A stretch of DNA of 64,000 bases from C-114 sp963719285 (GCA_963719285.1 CAVRBO010000004.1:978118-1042117); one strand, 5' to 3'. Shown: positions 28,182-37,721, counted from the stretch's first letter. Notes: generated from the sequence alone by a model not told the origin. Numbers and translations: made by a program.

Positions 28182-28694
28182 TCATCGGATGGCCTCCTCC
28201 GCGAGACTGGTCTCCAGGGTCCGGGCGATCCCGGCCGCCCAGCCGGACACCGTCGGCCAAGACCTGAAGTCGCCATCCGGCGCGTGCACGACCGTCACGA
28301 TCGCCCGCTCGGCGAACCCGAGGTCGTGGCGATCCAACCGGCCGGCGAAGATCGCCGAGCCGATCGGGTGGACACGCTCGCGAAGCGCGGCCACGTCGGC
28401 CGGCTCCTCCTCCGGCTTCGGCGGGTCGCCGAGCGGTCCGCTCGAGAAGAACCAGACCGGCTTGAACGCCAGCTCGGCCGCCTCGCGGGCGATCAGCTTC
28501 TTGATCGGCTCGAGCCATCGGCCCGCGTAGACACCACTCCCCAGGACCACGCCGTCATACGGCGCGACCGAGGCGACGTCTTCCGGCCTGCGCACGTCGA
28601 CATCGATGCCGGTTGACGACAGCGCCGTCCCGATCGCCGCCGCGATCTCCGCGGTCGAGCCATGCTTCGAAGCGGCACTCACGAGGACCTTCAT
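28182..28694 (-). CDS. Flavodoxin-domain protein (HemG-like), paralogue
   Basis: 170 residues. MKVLVSAASKHGSTAEIAAA carries the FMN phosphate loop, YDGVVLGSGVYAGRWLEPIK the second FMN loop, and KPVWFFSSGPLGDPP the third. The C-terminal WPTVSGWAAGIARTL mirrors its downstream neighbour. It forms a tandem pair with the 27602-28126 gene, with 55 bases between. The ATG is preceded by TGAGGTGATCCG. Electron-transfer role inferred from the fold; substrate unknown. Confidence 0.8.
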   Translation of the reverse strand: MKVLVSAASKHGSTAEIAAAIGTALSSTGIDVDVRRPEDVASVAPYDGVVLGSGVYAGRWLEPIKKLIAREAAELAFKPVWFFSSGPLGDPPKPEEEPADVAALRERVHPIGSAIFAGRLDRHDLGFAERAIVTVVHAPDGDFRSWPTVSGWAAGIARTLETSLAEEAIR

Positions 28695-28703
28695 CGGATC
28701 ACC

Positions 28704-28859
28704 TCACACGATCTCCGCGCCCTCGACGGCGACCTCGTCGGCCTGCTGGCGCGCGAACGACGCGACCTTTGCGAGCAGCCCGGTGCGATAGGCCGTCACG
28801 AGGCCGACCGACAGGAAGACAAAGACCGTGGTGAACACGAACGGGAGCAGGCGCTTCAT
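28704..28859 (-). CDS. Small single-pass membrane protein
   Basis: 51 residues from ATG 28859, behind a strong GAAGGAGG. MKRLLPFVFTTVFVFLSVGL is one membrane helix or uncleaved signal, followed by a charged tail (ARQQADEVAVEGAEIV). It is nine bases upstream of the flavodoxin pair, so it may be the leader gene of that unit. Function unknown. Confidence 0.55.
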   Translation of the reverse strand: MKRLLPFVFTTVFVFLSVGLVTAYRTGLLAKVASFARQQADEVAVEGAEIV

Positions 28860-29083
28860 CGCACGACCTCCTTCAGGCGGACACGTGCCGCCGAGGTCCA
28901 TCCAACAGCGCGGACCGCAGGTCACGAAAGGGCCATCGGCCATGGGTTGAGGGGCCAGCTGGCAGGAGGATCCGGCGCGGCCCGCGAGCGGGCCGAATGG
29001 CCGCGGCTCCCGGGCCGGACGGCCCTGTCACCGGACGGACCCGAGGGTCGACGCTGGCGGCACGCAGCCAGAGGAGCCGGGCT

Positions 29084-29323
29084 ATGGCCCTTGTCGAGAT
29101 CCAGGCAGTCGTCGACGCGCGCCAGCGGTCGAGGGCGGAGCTCGTGGCGCTGGTCGCCCAGGCGCTCGAGTCCCTCGGGTCGGGGGACTGCGTCGAGGCG
29201 ATCACGACCGACCCGTCGTCGGTCGCCGACATCGCCGCGTGGTGCCGCGAGACCGGGCACGTCCTGGTCGATCGATCCGGAGACGGGGCGACCTACTCGT
29301 TCGTGATCGGTCGGCGCCGATGA
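29084..29323 (+). CDS. TusA/SirA-fold protein lacking the catalytic cysteine
   Basis: 79 residues from ATG 29084, behind AGAGGAG. VEIQAVVDARQRSRAELVAL, then QALESLGSGDCVEAITTDPS, and DIAAWCRETGHVLVDRSGD with ATYSFVIGRR follow the TusA pattern closely. The usual Cys-Pro-x-Pro after the first strand is replaced by RQRSRAEL, so sulfur transfer by that site is not possible. It overlaps the CBS gene by four bases, suggesting a joint regulatory role. Confidence 0.65.
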   Translation: MALVEIQAVVDARQRSRAELVALVAQALESLGSGDCVEAITTDPSSVADIAAWCRETGHVLVDRSGDGATYSFVIGRRR

Positions 29324-29778
29324 ACCGAGGATCTGAAACGGACCGATCCGCCGCGTCGCGGTTTCCCGCGAGCGCGTCGCCGCTCCTGGTCGCCGACGTC
29401 ATGACCCTCGATCCGGTCGTCGTGTCCGCGGACGCCCCCGTCGAGGAGGCCGCCCGGCTCGTCCAGGCGTACGCGGTGAGCGGCCTGCCGGTCGTGGACG
29501 AGGCCGGTTCCCTGGTCGGGGTGATCAGCCAGACGGACCTCGTCGCCATCCACGAGTCGGCGATCGGCCGACTGATCCGGGCCCAGAACAGCGGTCTGCG
29601 CGTCGGAGAGATCATGAGCACACCCGCCATCACGGTCCCCATGGCGGGCTCACTGCGCGACGCGGCGCAGTTGATGCGGGATCGCCGGGTCCACCGGCTC
29701 GTGGCGCTCGATGACGCCGGTCGCCCGGTCGGGGTGCTGTCCGCGTCCGACTTCGTCGCTCTGTACGCCGACGCCTAG
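29320..29778 (+). CDS. Tandem CBS-domain protein
   Basis: 152 residues from ATG 29320. Two CBS motifs: VADVMTLDPVVVSADAPVEE with GLPVVDEAGSLVGVISQTDL (about 25-80), and VGEIMSTPAITVPMAGSLRD with HRLVALDDAGRPVGVLSASD (about 95-150). CBS pairs bind adenosine nucleotides and sense energy charge. There is no attached effector domain, so it probably acts on a partner. Coupled by ATGA overlap to the TusA-like gene. Confidence 0.88.
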   Translation: MNRGSETDRSAASRFPASASPLLVADVMTLDPVVVSADAPVEEAARLVQAYAVSGLPVVDEAGSLVGVISQTDLVAIHESAIGRLIRAQNSGLRVGEIMSTPAITVPMAGSLRDAAQLMRDRRVHRLVALDDAGRPVGVLSASDFVALYADA

Positions 29779-29928
29779 GGCACTCGGGTCGCCCGGTCGG
29801 GCCGCGTCGCAGCAGCGAGTCCACGCCGACGCAAGCGCGACCGGCACGGGCGTCCGAGGCACAGGCGGCCGCCGGCGTGGTCCCTTCGGGTGGTAGCGGG
29901 GCAGGGCAGGGCGGGCAACGATGACCCC

Positions 29929-31203
29929 ATGGCCATCAACACCGGCTCATCCCGGGCGAGGTTGCGGCGCCTGGCCGAACTGATCGAGGCGAAGGACTAC
30001 TACGCGACCGGCGGGAGCCGGCGGTTCCTCGCCCTGCAGCGCCGTCGCGCGCTCGGGGCGACCCGGGCCGCGATGCTCGTGATCGTCGTCGCGGCGGTCG
30101 TCCTGGCCGTGACCCTGTCGGCGCTCCACCCGGAGTCGGGGCGATTCCTGGTCGGCCTCGACACCGTCTTCGGTCTCAGCGCGGTCGGTGCGTGGTTCGG
30201 CCTTGGCCGCGGCCTGCGCCGGAAGCCGGAGCTGGTCGCGTTCGTCATGGGCTTCGTGGTCCTCGGGTCGACCCTGTCGGTCGCGGTCGGCGAGCCGCAC
30301 CTCATCTACGTCGCCATCCCGTACCTGATGATCCTGCCGACGATCGTCGCGCTCGTCATCCCGTGGCGGACCTGGACCGAGATCCGCTGGCTGGTCGGCT
30401 ACGCGGCCGTGGGCGCCGCGTTCCTCGCCCTCGTCCCGGCGCCGGCCCTGTCGACGAGCGATCGACAGGATCTCGTCGTCGGCCTGTTCACGTCGCTCAT
30501 CGCCAGCTTCACCGGCCACGTCCTGCTGTTCCGCGTCCAGGTCCGGTCCTTCGCCCAGCACGAGGCGATCGCGACCCTCCATCGCCAGGCGAACAGCGAC
30601 CACATCGAGCTGCAGCGGGTCTACCGATCCCTCGAGATCACGGCGCGGACGGACGAACTGACCCGGGTCGGCAACCGGATGAAGTTCGACGAGGACATGG
30701 AGGCCGTCCGGGCCGGGCTGCTCCGCACGGGCCGGCCGATCGGCCTGCTCGAGATCGACCTCGACCACTTCAAGGCCGTGAATGATCGGCTCGGCCACCT
30801 GGCCGGCGATGACGTGCTCCGGTCCGTGGCGCGGGCGGTCCGCGACGCGGTCCGCGCCGACGACTCCGTCTACCGCTACGGCGGCGAGGAGTTCGTGGTC
30901 ATCCTCCGGGACACCAAGGGCGGGGTCGAGCTCGCCGGAGAGCGGGTGCGGCGCTCGGTCGAACGGCTGGGTACCGCCCATCCCGACAATCGGCCGAGTG
31001 GCTTGGTGACCGTGAGCGTGGGAGCGGCGGCATTCGGCACGGCCGACCTCGCCCAGGACGCCGGCGCCTGGTTCGAGCGCGTCGACGGCGCCCTGTACGC
31101 TGCCAAGCACGCCGGCCGGAACCAGGTCGCGGTCGCTGATCCCATCCCCATCGCTCCGGCGGCCCTCTCGAGGACCTCGGCCGAGGTCGGCGCGAGGGCC
31201 TGA
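29929..31203 (+). CDS. Membrane diguanylate cyclase (GGDEF)
   Basis: 424 residues from ATG 29929; an in-frame ATG at 29890 would add 13. Six hydrophobic helices occupy about residues 45-210 (MLVIVVAAVVLAVTLSALH, LVAFVMGFVVLGSTLSVAVG and others). The GGDEF domain (260-410) has TDELTRVGNRMKFDED, LLEIDLDHFKAVND and active-site RYGGEEF near residue 318. The GGEEF form is catalytically competent in known cyclases. It should make cyclic di-GMP in response to a membrane signal. Confidence 0.9.
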   Translation: MAINTGSSRARLRRLAELIEAKDYYATGGSRRFLALQRRRALGATRAAMLVIVVAAVVLAVTLSALHPESGRFLVGLDTVFGLSAVGAWFGLGRGLRRKPELVAFVMGFVVLGSTLSVAVGEPHLIYVAIPYLMILPTIVALVIPWRTWTEIRWLVGYAAVGAAFLALVPAPALSTSDRQDLVVGLFTSLIASFTGHVLLFRVQVRSFAQHEAIATLHRQANSDHIELQRVYRSLEITARTDELTRVGNRMKFDEDMEAVRAGLLRTGRPIGLLEIDLDHFKAVNDRLGHLAGDDVLRSVARAVRDAVRADDSVYRYGGEEFVVILRDTKGGVELAGERVRRSVERLGTAHPDNRPSGLVTVSVGAAAFGTADLAQDAGAWFERVDGALYAAKHAGRNQVAVADPIPIAPAALSRTSAEVGARA

Positions 31204-31204
31204 G

Positions 31205-31216
31205 GACCCTAGGGTC
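31205..31216. promoter_or_regulatory. 12-base perfect palindrome between GGDEF gene and nifJ
   Basis: GACCCTAGGGTC begins two bases after the TGA of the diguanylate cyclase gene, 155 bases before the nifJ start. The CTAG centre is uncommon in this GC-rich sequence. Could be an operator or a minimal terminator stem. Confidence 0.35.
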
Positions 31217-31370
31217 GGGCTGTTCGGCTCTGCCCGCCGGTGCGCCAGAGCGGGCATCCTCGGTCCATGACTCATCGATCCGGCCCGGGCGGACGCGCGG
31301 TGCTGCCCGGGCCGCGGGCAGGCTACGATATCCACGCACTCGGACAACTTTCCCGACGGAGCGTGAGACG

Positions 31371-34300
31371 GTGAACCTGCAGTACGAGTGTGTCGACGGC
31401 AACGAGGCGGCCGCCCGGGTGGCCTACGCCGCGAGCGAAGTCATCTCCATCTACCCGATCACCCCGGCATCGCCCATGGCCGAGCATTGCGACGACTGGG
31501 CCGCGGCCGGCAGGCCGAACCTGTGGGGCAAGGTCCCCGACGTCGTCGAGATGCAATCAGAGGCCGGTGCGGCGGGCGCCCTCCACGGCGCCCTCCAGAA
31601 GGGCGCGCTGGCGACCACGTTCACGGCTTCACAGGGGCTGCTGCTCATGGTCCCCAACATGTTCAAGATCTGCGGCGAGCTCACGCCCGCCGTGATCCAT
31701 GTCGCCGCCCGGACCGTGGCGACCCACGCCCTCTCGATCTTCGGAGACCACAGCGACGTCATGCATGCCCGGACGACCGGCTGGGCGATGCTCGCGGCGG
31801 GATCGGTCCAGGAGGCCCAGGACTTCGCCCTCGTCGCGCATGCGGCGACGCTCCGGGCCCGCATCCCGTTCCTCCACTTCTTCGACGGCTTCCGCACCTC
31901 CCACGAGGTCGACAGGATCGCCCTCCTCGAGGACGACGACATCCGGGCCCTCATCCGCGACGCGGACGTCGTCGCGTTCCGGTCGCGCGGGCTGACCCCG
32001 GACGCTCCGGTCGTGCGCGGCACCGCCCAGAACCCCGACGTCTTCTTCCAGTCGCGCGAGGCCTCCAACCCGTACCACCTCGCCGTCCCGGGCATCGTCC
32101 AGGGGGTCATGGACGAGCTGGCGGAGCGCACCGGCCGCCGATACGGGCTCGCCGACTATCACGGCGCCCCGGACGCCGACCGGGTGATCGTCGCGATGGG
32201 ATCCGCGAACGGCGCCATCGAGGAGACCGTCGACACGCTCGTCGCGGCGGGCGAACGGGTCGGGATGCTGCGGGTCCGCCTGTTCCAGCCGTTCCCCGCG
32301 GCCGAGATCATCACGGCGCTGCCGCCGACGGTCCGATCCATCGCGGTCCTCGACCGGACCAAGGAGCCCGGGGCGGTCGGGGAGCCCCTCTACCTCGAGG
32401 TCGTCGCGGCCCTGGCCGAGGCGATGGACGGCGACGACCCGCCCTACGCGGCGATCCCGCGAGTGCTCGGCGGACGCTACGGCCTCTCCTCCAAGGAGAT
32501 GACCCCGGCCATGATCGCGCCGATCTTCGACGAGCTCGCCGCGTCCCGGCCGAAGCGGCACTTCACGGTCGGCATCTACGACGACGTGACCCACCTGAGC
32601 CTGCCGATCTCGACCGACTTCCGCTACCCGCGACCGGCCGAGGAGGTCCAGGCGGTGTTCTACGGCCTGGGTTCGGACGGGACGGTCGGTGCGAACAAGG
32701 CGTCGGTCAAGATCATCGGCGAGAGCACCGACCTGTTCGCGCAGGGCTATTTCGTGTACGACTCCAAGAAATCCGGCTCGATCACCGTGTCGCACCTGCG
32801 GTTCGGCCCCGAGCCCATCCGGTCGACCTATCTGGTCGAGGACGCAGACTTCGTCGCCTGCCACCAGTTCGGCCTGCTGACCAAGGCGAACGTGCTCGGG
32901 TCGGCGAAGCGCGGTGCGACGTTCCTGCTCAATGCCCCGTACGGTCCCGACGAGGTCTGGGATCGACTGCCCGCCGCGGTCCGACAGACCATCCTCGACA
33001 AGGAGATCGACCTGTGGGTCATCGACGCCCTGGCCGTCGCCGACGAGGCCGGCATGGGCGGCCGGATCAACACGGTCATGCAACCGTGCTTCTTCCAGCT
33101 CGCCGGGGTCCTGCCCGCGGCCGAGGCCATCGCCCGGATCAAGGGCTTCGTCGAGAAGACGTATGCCAAGCGCGGCGAGGCCGTCGTGCAGCGCAACTTC
33201 GTGGCCATCGACCGGTCGCTCGAACGCCTCGCCCATGTATCACCCGGGCCGGCGCCTGAGGGTCCCGCGGCGAAACCGGCCGTCGCCGAGGTCGTGCCCG
33301 ACTTCGTCGCGCGGATCACCGCCCGGCTCATGGCCGGCGATGGCGATCTCCTCCCGGTGAGCGCCCTGCCGGCCGATGGGACATTCCCGACCGGTACCAC
33401 GAGATACGAGAAGCGGGCGATCGCCCAGACGATCCCGATCTGGGACCCGACGATCTGCATCGACTGCGGCAAGTGCGCGATGGTCTGCCCTCACGCCACG
33501 ATCCGGATGAAGGTGTTCCCCACCGCCGCGGTCGACGGCGCGCCGGCGGACTTCCTCCACAAGGAGTTCCGGTCGCGCGACCTGCTCGAGCATCGCCTGA
33601 CGATCCAGGTGGCACCGGACGACTGCACCGGCTGCGGCGTGTGCGTCGACGTCTGTCCGGCCAAGAGCAAGACGGATGTGAGCCACAAGGCGATCAACAT
33701 GGAGCCTGTCGCCGAGCACCGTGACCTGGAACGCGAACGTTGGGACTTCTTCCAGTCGATCCCCCGGCTGGATCGGGCCGCGCAGCCGCACGACACGGTG
33801 AAGGGGAGCCAGCTCCTGGAGCCGCTGTTCGAGTTCTCCGGCGCCTGCGCCGGATGCGGCGAGACGCCCTACCTCCGCCTCGTGAGCCAGCTCTTCGGCG
33901 ACCGGATGATCGTGGCCAATGCCACGGGCTGCTCGTCGATCTATGGCGCCAACCTGCCGACGACCCCGTGGACGGTCAACGCCGCCGGGCGCGGACCGGC
34001 GTGGAGCAACTCCCTGTTCGAGGACAACGCGGAGTTCGGACTCGGGATGCGACTGGCCCTCGATGCCCAGACCGACCATGCCCGGCGACTCATCGCCCGC
34101 CTCGCTCCGGCGCTCGGCGACGAGCTCGTCCAGGCGATCCTGAAGAGCCCCCAGGACACCGAACCGGAGATCGTCGCGCAGCGCGAACGGGTGGCCCGGC
34201 TGAGCGACGCGCTCGGTGCGATCGACGGGCCGCTCGCCGGGGACGCCCGCCACCTGCTGTCGCTCGCCGGCGACCTCGTCCGGCAGGGCGTCTGGATCAT

Positions 34301-35021
34301 CGGCGGCGACGGTTGGGCTTACGACATCGGCTTCGGCGGGGTCGACCAGGTCCTCTCGTCCGGGCGGAACGTGAACATCCTCGTCCTCGACACGGAGGTC
34401 TACTCGAACACGGGCGGCCAGTCGTCCAAGGCGACGCCGCGAGGGGCGGTCGCGAAGTTCGCCGCCGCCGGCAAGGGAACGGCCAAGAAGGACCTCGGCG
34501 CGATCGCCCGGTCGTACGGCAACGTCTACGTCGCCCAGGTCTCGATGGGCGCCAACGACCAGCAGACGACGAAGGCGATGCTCGAGGCCGACGCCTGGCC
34601 CGGGCCGTCGCTGATCATCGCCTACAGCACCTGCATCGCCCACGGCATCGACATGACCAAGTCCATGAGTCACCAGAAGGACGCGGTCCGGAGCGGCTAC
34701 TGGCCTCTCTATCGCTTCCACCCGTCGGAGGTGGAGGGCGGCCAGCCGTTCAAGCTGGACTCGTCCAAGCCGTCGATCCCGATCGCCGACTTCGTCGCGA
34801 CGGAGGCTCGCTTCGCCGTCCTGCGGCGGACCCATCCCGACCGGGCCGCCGAGCTCGCGACACTCGCCCAGGCCGATGCCGACGAACGCTGGCACTACTA
34901 CGAGCAGCTCGCCGGGATCGAGCGAACGGTGCCCCACCTCCAGCGGCCCGATCCCGAGATCGCCCCGGAGGTCGAGAGCGACGCCGGGTACCGCTACGAC
35001 GGCGACGGAGCGACGCGATGA
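31371..35021 (+). CDS. nifJ: Pyruvate:ferredoxin (flavodoxin) oxidoreductase, single-chain
   Basis: 1216 residues from GTG 31371, normal for one-chain PFOR. It oxidises pyruvate with CoA to acetyl-CoA and CO2, reducing ferredoxin or flavodoxin. Domain I has EVISIYPITPASPMAE and SQGLLLMVPNMFKICGEL. Domain III has GLGSDGTVGANKAS. The ferredoxin domain has two 4Fe-4S motifs, CIDCGKCAMVCP near 696 and CTGCGVCVDVCP near 752. A CAGCGE cysteine pair near 825 and further Cys give the third cluster. The TPP site is GGDGWAYDIGFGG with SNTGGQSSKATPRGA. The stop overlaps preA by four bases. The enzyme is oxygen sensitive in most organisms, which suggests an anaerobic or microaerobic phase. Confidence 0.96.
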   Translation: MNLQYECVDGNEAAARVAYAASEVISIYPITPASPMAEHCDDWAAAGRPNLWGKVPDVVEMQSEAGAAGALHGALQKGALATTFTASQGLLLMVPNMFKICGELTPAVIHVAARTVATHALSIFGDHSDVMHARTTGWAMLAAGSVQEAQDFALVAHAATLRARIPFLHFFDGFRTSHEVDRIALLEDDDIRALIRDADVVAFRSRGLTPDAPVVRGTAQNPDVFFQSREASNPYHLAVPGIVQGVMDELAERTGRRYGLADYHGAPDADRVIVAMGSANGAIEETVDTLVAAGERVGMLRVRLFQPFPAAEIITALPPTVRSIAVLDRTKEPGAVGEPLYLEVVAALAEAMDGDDPPYAAIPRVLGGRYGLSSKEMTPAMIAPIFDELAASRPKRHFTVGIYDDVTHLSLPISTDFRYPRPAEEVQAVFYGLGSDGTVGANKASVKIIGESTDLFAQGYFVYDSKKSGSITVSHLRFGPEPIRSTYLVEDADFVACHQFGLLTKANVLGSAKRGATFLLNAPYGPDEVWDRLPAAVRQTILDKEIDLWVIDALAVADEAGMGGRINTVMQPCFFQLAGVLPAAEAIARIKGFVEKTYAKRGEAVVQRNFVAIDRSLERLAHVSPGPAPEGPAAKPAVAEVVPDFVARITARLMAGDGDLLPVSALPADGTFPTGTTRYEKRAIAQTIPIWDPTICIDCGKCAMVCPHATIRMKVFPTAAVDGAPADFLHKEFRSRDLLEHRLTIQVAPDDCTGCGVCVDVCPAKSKTDVSHKAINMEPVAEHRDLERERWDFFQSIPRLDRAAQPHDTVKGSQLLEPLFEFSGACAGCGETPYLRLVSQLFGDRMIVANATGCSSIYGANLPTTPWTVNAAGRGPAWSNSLFEDNAEFGLGMRLALDAQTDHARRLIARLAPALGDELVQAILKSPQDTEPEIVAQRERVARLSDALGAIDGPLAGDARHLLSLAGDLVRQGVWIIGGDGWAYDIGFGGVDQVLSSGRNVNILVLDTEVYSNTGGQSSKATPRGAVAKFAAAGKGTAKKDLGAIARSYGNVYVAQVSMGANDQQTTKAMLEADAWPGPSLIIAYSTCIAHGIDMTKSMSHQKDAVRSGYWPLYRFHPSEVEGGQPFKLDSSKPSIPIADFVATEARFAVLRRTHPDRAAELATLAQADADERWHYYEQLAGIERTVPHLQRPDPEIAPEVESDAGYRYDGDGATR

Positions 35022-36031
35022 GCGTCGAACTTCGGACCCCCTATCTCGGGCTCGAGCTCCGGTCGCCGATCGTCGCCTCGGCGGCACCTCACAATGCGGA
35101 GCCGGATACGGCTCGCCGGCTCGAGGATGCGGGCGTCGGCGCGATCGTGCTCCCGTCGCTGTTCGAGGAGGAGATCGTGGCCGAGGAGATCGGCCTCGAC
35201 CGAGCGCTGGACCAGGGCACCGAGGCCTTCGCCGAGGCACTGGACTACTTCCCGGCCATCGGTTCCTTCGTCGGCACGGCCGATCGATACCTCCGGGACC
35301 TGCAGCGGTTGAAGGCCACGGTCACGGTGCCGATCGTCGCGAGCCTCAACGCCACCACGACGGGCGGCTGGGTCGGCCACGCCGCTCGCATCCAGGACGC
35401 GGGCGCGGATGCGCTCGAACTCAACGTCTACCACGTCTCGGCGGATCCGGGCCGGACCGCGGACGACATCGAAGCGGCGGACCTGGAGCTCATCGCCGCG
35501 GTCCGCGCCGCCGTCCGGATCCCGGTCGCCGTCAAGCTCAGTCCGTACTACTCGGCGTTCGCCGACTTCGCCCATGCGGTGTGTGCGACGGGCGTCGACG
35601 GGCTCGTGCTGTTCAACCGGTTCTACCAGCCCGACCTCGACCTCGAGTCGATGGAGGTCGTGCCCGTGCTCGACCTGAGCGAGCGCTGGGAGCTCCGCCT
35701 GCCGGTCCGCTGGATCGCGATCCTCCGCCCCCAGGTCGGCCCGCGCATCTCGCTGGCGGCGACCTCGGGCATCGAGACGGGGACGGACGTGGTCAAGGCG
35801 CTCATGGTCGGCGCGGACGTCGCGATGATGACGTCGGCGCTCCTGCGCCACGGACCGGGCCACGTCGCGCGGGTCGAGGCCGAGCTGCGGACCTGGCTGA
35901 CCGAACGCGAGTACGAGTCCGTCGACCAGCTCCGCGGGAGCGCCAGCCAGGCGACGGTCGAGCACCCCTCGGCGTTCGAGCGCGCCAACTACATGCGAAC
36001 GATCCGCTCGTGGGTCGCGCCGAGCGCGTGA
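35018..36031 (+). CDS. Dihydroorotate dehydrogenase-like (PreA/PyrD family) FMN protein
   Basis: 337 residues from ATG 35018, coupled to nifJ by ATGA. TIM-barrel FMN pattern: LGLELRSPIVASAAPHN, VPIVASLNATTTGGWVGHA, GADALELNVYHVSADPG, VAVKLSPYYSAFADFAHA, VDGLVLFNRFYQPDLDL and SLAATSGIETGTDVVKALMV. No N-terminal Fe-S domain is present. PyrD-like proteins next to nifJ are frequent in anaerobes and are thought to take electrons from ferredoxin, but the substrate is not established. It is not clearly the pyrimidine enzyme, because the catalytic Cys/Ser loop is atypical. Confidence 0.85.
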   Translation: MSVELRTPYLGLELRSPIVASAAPHNAEPDTARRLEDAGVGAIVLPSLFEEEIVAEEIGLDRALDQGTEAFAEALDYFPAIGSFVGTADRYLRDLQRLKATVTVPIVASLNATTTGGWVGHAARIQDAGADALELNVYHVSADPGRTADDIEAADLELIAAVRAAVRIPVAVKLSPYYSAFADFAHAVCATGVDGLVLFNRFYQPDLDLESMEVVPVLDLSERWELRLPVRWIAILRPQVGPRISLAATSGIETGTDVVKALMVGADVAMMTSALLRHGPGHVARVEAELRTWLTEREYESVDQLRGSASQATVEHPSAFERANYMRTIRSWVAPSA

Positions 36032-36127
36032 CGAGGGACGCCCGAGCCCGACGAGCGGGCCGGGCCATCGGAGCGGGCCGTGCCGCGGAGCGGGCCGTGC
36101 CGGTCCGGGTCGCGCCGACCGACCCGC

Positions 36128-37105
36128 CTAGCCGACCGGCGCCAGGGCCGGCGTCACGGATCCGGCGATGGCTTCGCGGTCGTCCGACACACCGCGCTCG
36201 TGGACGCGTACGCGCTGCGGTTCGCGCACGATCAGGACCGACGCGGACGTGTGAAGGAGCACGTTCCGGGCGACGCTCCCGATCAGGAGGCGGGCCAGCC
36301 CGGTCAGGCCGCGGCTGCCCATCACGACCAGGTCGCACGGGAAGCCTTCCGCCGCTCCGATGATCTCGTGGGCAGGGTCACCATGGCTGATGGACCAGCG
36401 CGCGGGAACGCCGTCCTCCAGCAGTTGCTCGGCCGCGGCGGCGGCGAACGCCTCGGACCATCCGCTGCGTGCGGCTGCCCAGGTCTCGTCGGAGCGGATC
36501 GCCACGTCCGACCCACCGGATCGCGGGACCCTGGGCAGGTTCGCGGCCGAGGCAGCGACGCTCAGGACCTCGATCGGGAGGCCCGTCAGGAATCGCGTCC
36601 CACTCAGGAACGCCACGGCGGCCGCGGCCGTCGGAGAGCCGTCGACCGCGAGGAGGACTCGCCCTATCGTCGGCCGGCGCACGACGAGGACCGGACAGGG
36701 CGCGTGATCGACGACTTCCGCCGAGATCGAGCCGAGCAGCATCGTGCGCACAGGCCCCAGTCCGCGGCTGCCCACGACGATGAGCTCGGCCCGGGATGTC
36801 TCCGCCGCTTGGACCAGGACGCTGGCGGCTCGTCCACGAATGACCGTCCGGCGGACGATCCTGCCCGGCCGTTCGAGGGACACCGCGGCGGCCTTGACGA
36901 TCTCGCCGATCGGTTCGGCGTCGAGTGCGTCGTCCGGAGGGGTCGCCTCCATCGGCGCGCCGACGCTGCCCAGCGGGAAGATCGTCGGCTCCACGGCGGC
37001 CACCACGTCGATGACGGTCCCTCCCGGCCAGTCGAGGGAATCGACGAGCTGGCGCGCGGTCTCCGAGGACGCCGACCCATCGATGGCGAGAAGCACGCGC
37101 ATCAC
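36128..37105 (-). CDS. Tandem universal stress protein (two Usp domains)
   Basis: 325 residues. The first domain spans about 1-145 (VLLAIDGSASSETARQLVDS, then LIVVGSRGLGPVRTMLLGSI and VVDHAPCPVLVVRR). The second spans 150-300 (VLLAVDGSPTAAAAVAFLSG, then LVVMGSRGLTGLARLLIGSV and LLHTSASVLIVREP). Both have the G-2x-G-9x-GS nucleotide motif. Tandem Usps of this type are members of hypoxia regulons in actinobacteria. Same-strand neighbour of a further Usp gene 59 bases upstream in reading order. Confidence 0.92.
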   Translation of the reverse strand: MMRVLLAIDGSASSETARQLVDSLDWPGGTVIDVVAAVEPTIFPLGSVGAPMEATPPDDALDAEPIGEIVKAAAVSLERPGRIVRRTVIRGRAASVLVQAAETSRAELIVVGSRGLGPVRTMLLGSISAEVVDHAPCPVLVVRRPTIGRVLLAVDGSPTAAAAVAFLSGTRFLTGLPIEVLSVAASAANLPRVPRSGGSDVAIRSDETWAAARSGWSEAFAAAAAEQLLEDGVPARWSISHGDPAHEIIGAAEGFPCDLVVMGSRGLTGLARLLIGSVARNVLLHTSASVLIVREPQRVRVHERGVSDDREAIAGSVTPALAPVG

Positions 37106-37164
37106 GGCCTCCTTCGCGAGGTGACGGACCGCCGGGGTCGCGCGCCGGCGCCGAGCGCCGGCGC

Positions 37165-37566
37165 TCAGCGAGTGACGACGACCGTCGCCGAGGCGTGGGT
37201 CGCGACGTGCTCGGACACGCTGCCCTGGAGGACACGGGACATCGCCCCGAGACCGCGCGAGCCGACCACGATCATGTCGTAGTCGCCGTCCTCGGCCACA
37301 TCTTCGATGGTCTTGGCCGGATCGCCGGCCGGCTCATACAGGAGCGGGGCGATGCCATGCTCGGCGAGGATGGCCTTGGCTTCGGCGAGAGCCCGGGTGT
37401 GGATCTCTCTGTCGTCCCACGGATCGATCGGGGCCCGGCCCGGACGGAACGGAACGACGCTGACGACGCCGATCGTGGCCTCGAACCGCTCGGCCAGTTC
37501 CGCCGCGAGATCGAGGGCGCGGTGGGCCGGCTGGCCACCGTCATATGCGACGAGGATCTTCTTCAT
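37165..37566 (-). CDS. Universal stress protein (single UspA domain)
   Basis: 133 residues from ATG 37566. MKKILVAYDGGQPAHRALDL, VVSVVPFRPGRAPIDPWDD and MIVVGSRGLGAMSRVLQGSV with VATHASATVVVTR form a complete Usp fold with ATP motif. It probably heads a two-gene unit with the tandem Usp. A DosR-box-like sequence, GGGACCAATGGCCC, lies at 37673-37686, 107 bases upstream. The third Usp gene in this 13-kb stretch. Confidence 0.92.
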   Translation of the reverse strand: MKKILVAYDGGQPAHRALDLAAELAERFEATIGVVSVVPFRPGRAPIDPWDDREIHTRALAEAKAILAEHGIAPLLYEPAGDPAKTIEDVAEDGDYDMIVVGSRGLGAMSRVLQGSVSEHVATHASATVVVTR

Positions 37567-37721
37567 GGTGGTTGTTCCTTTCGCCCGAGGGCGAGCCCGG
37601 GATGGGCCGGACCTCGACCTGAGGATGCGCTCGCGAGGTCCCGACAACGACGGCCGTCCGTCACGTCCGGCGGGGACCAATGGCCCTCGCGACGGTGTGG
37701 CCGCCGCTCCACGCTTCAGGC

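Noticed and set aside
33240..35240. Long open minus-strand frame opposite nifJ
   Set aside because: Same antisense effect of strong third-position GC. nifJ accounts for the region fully.
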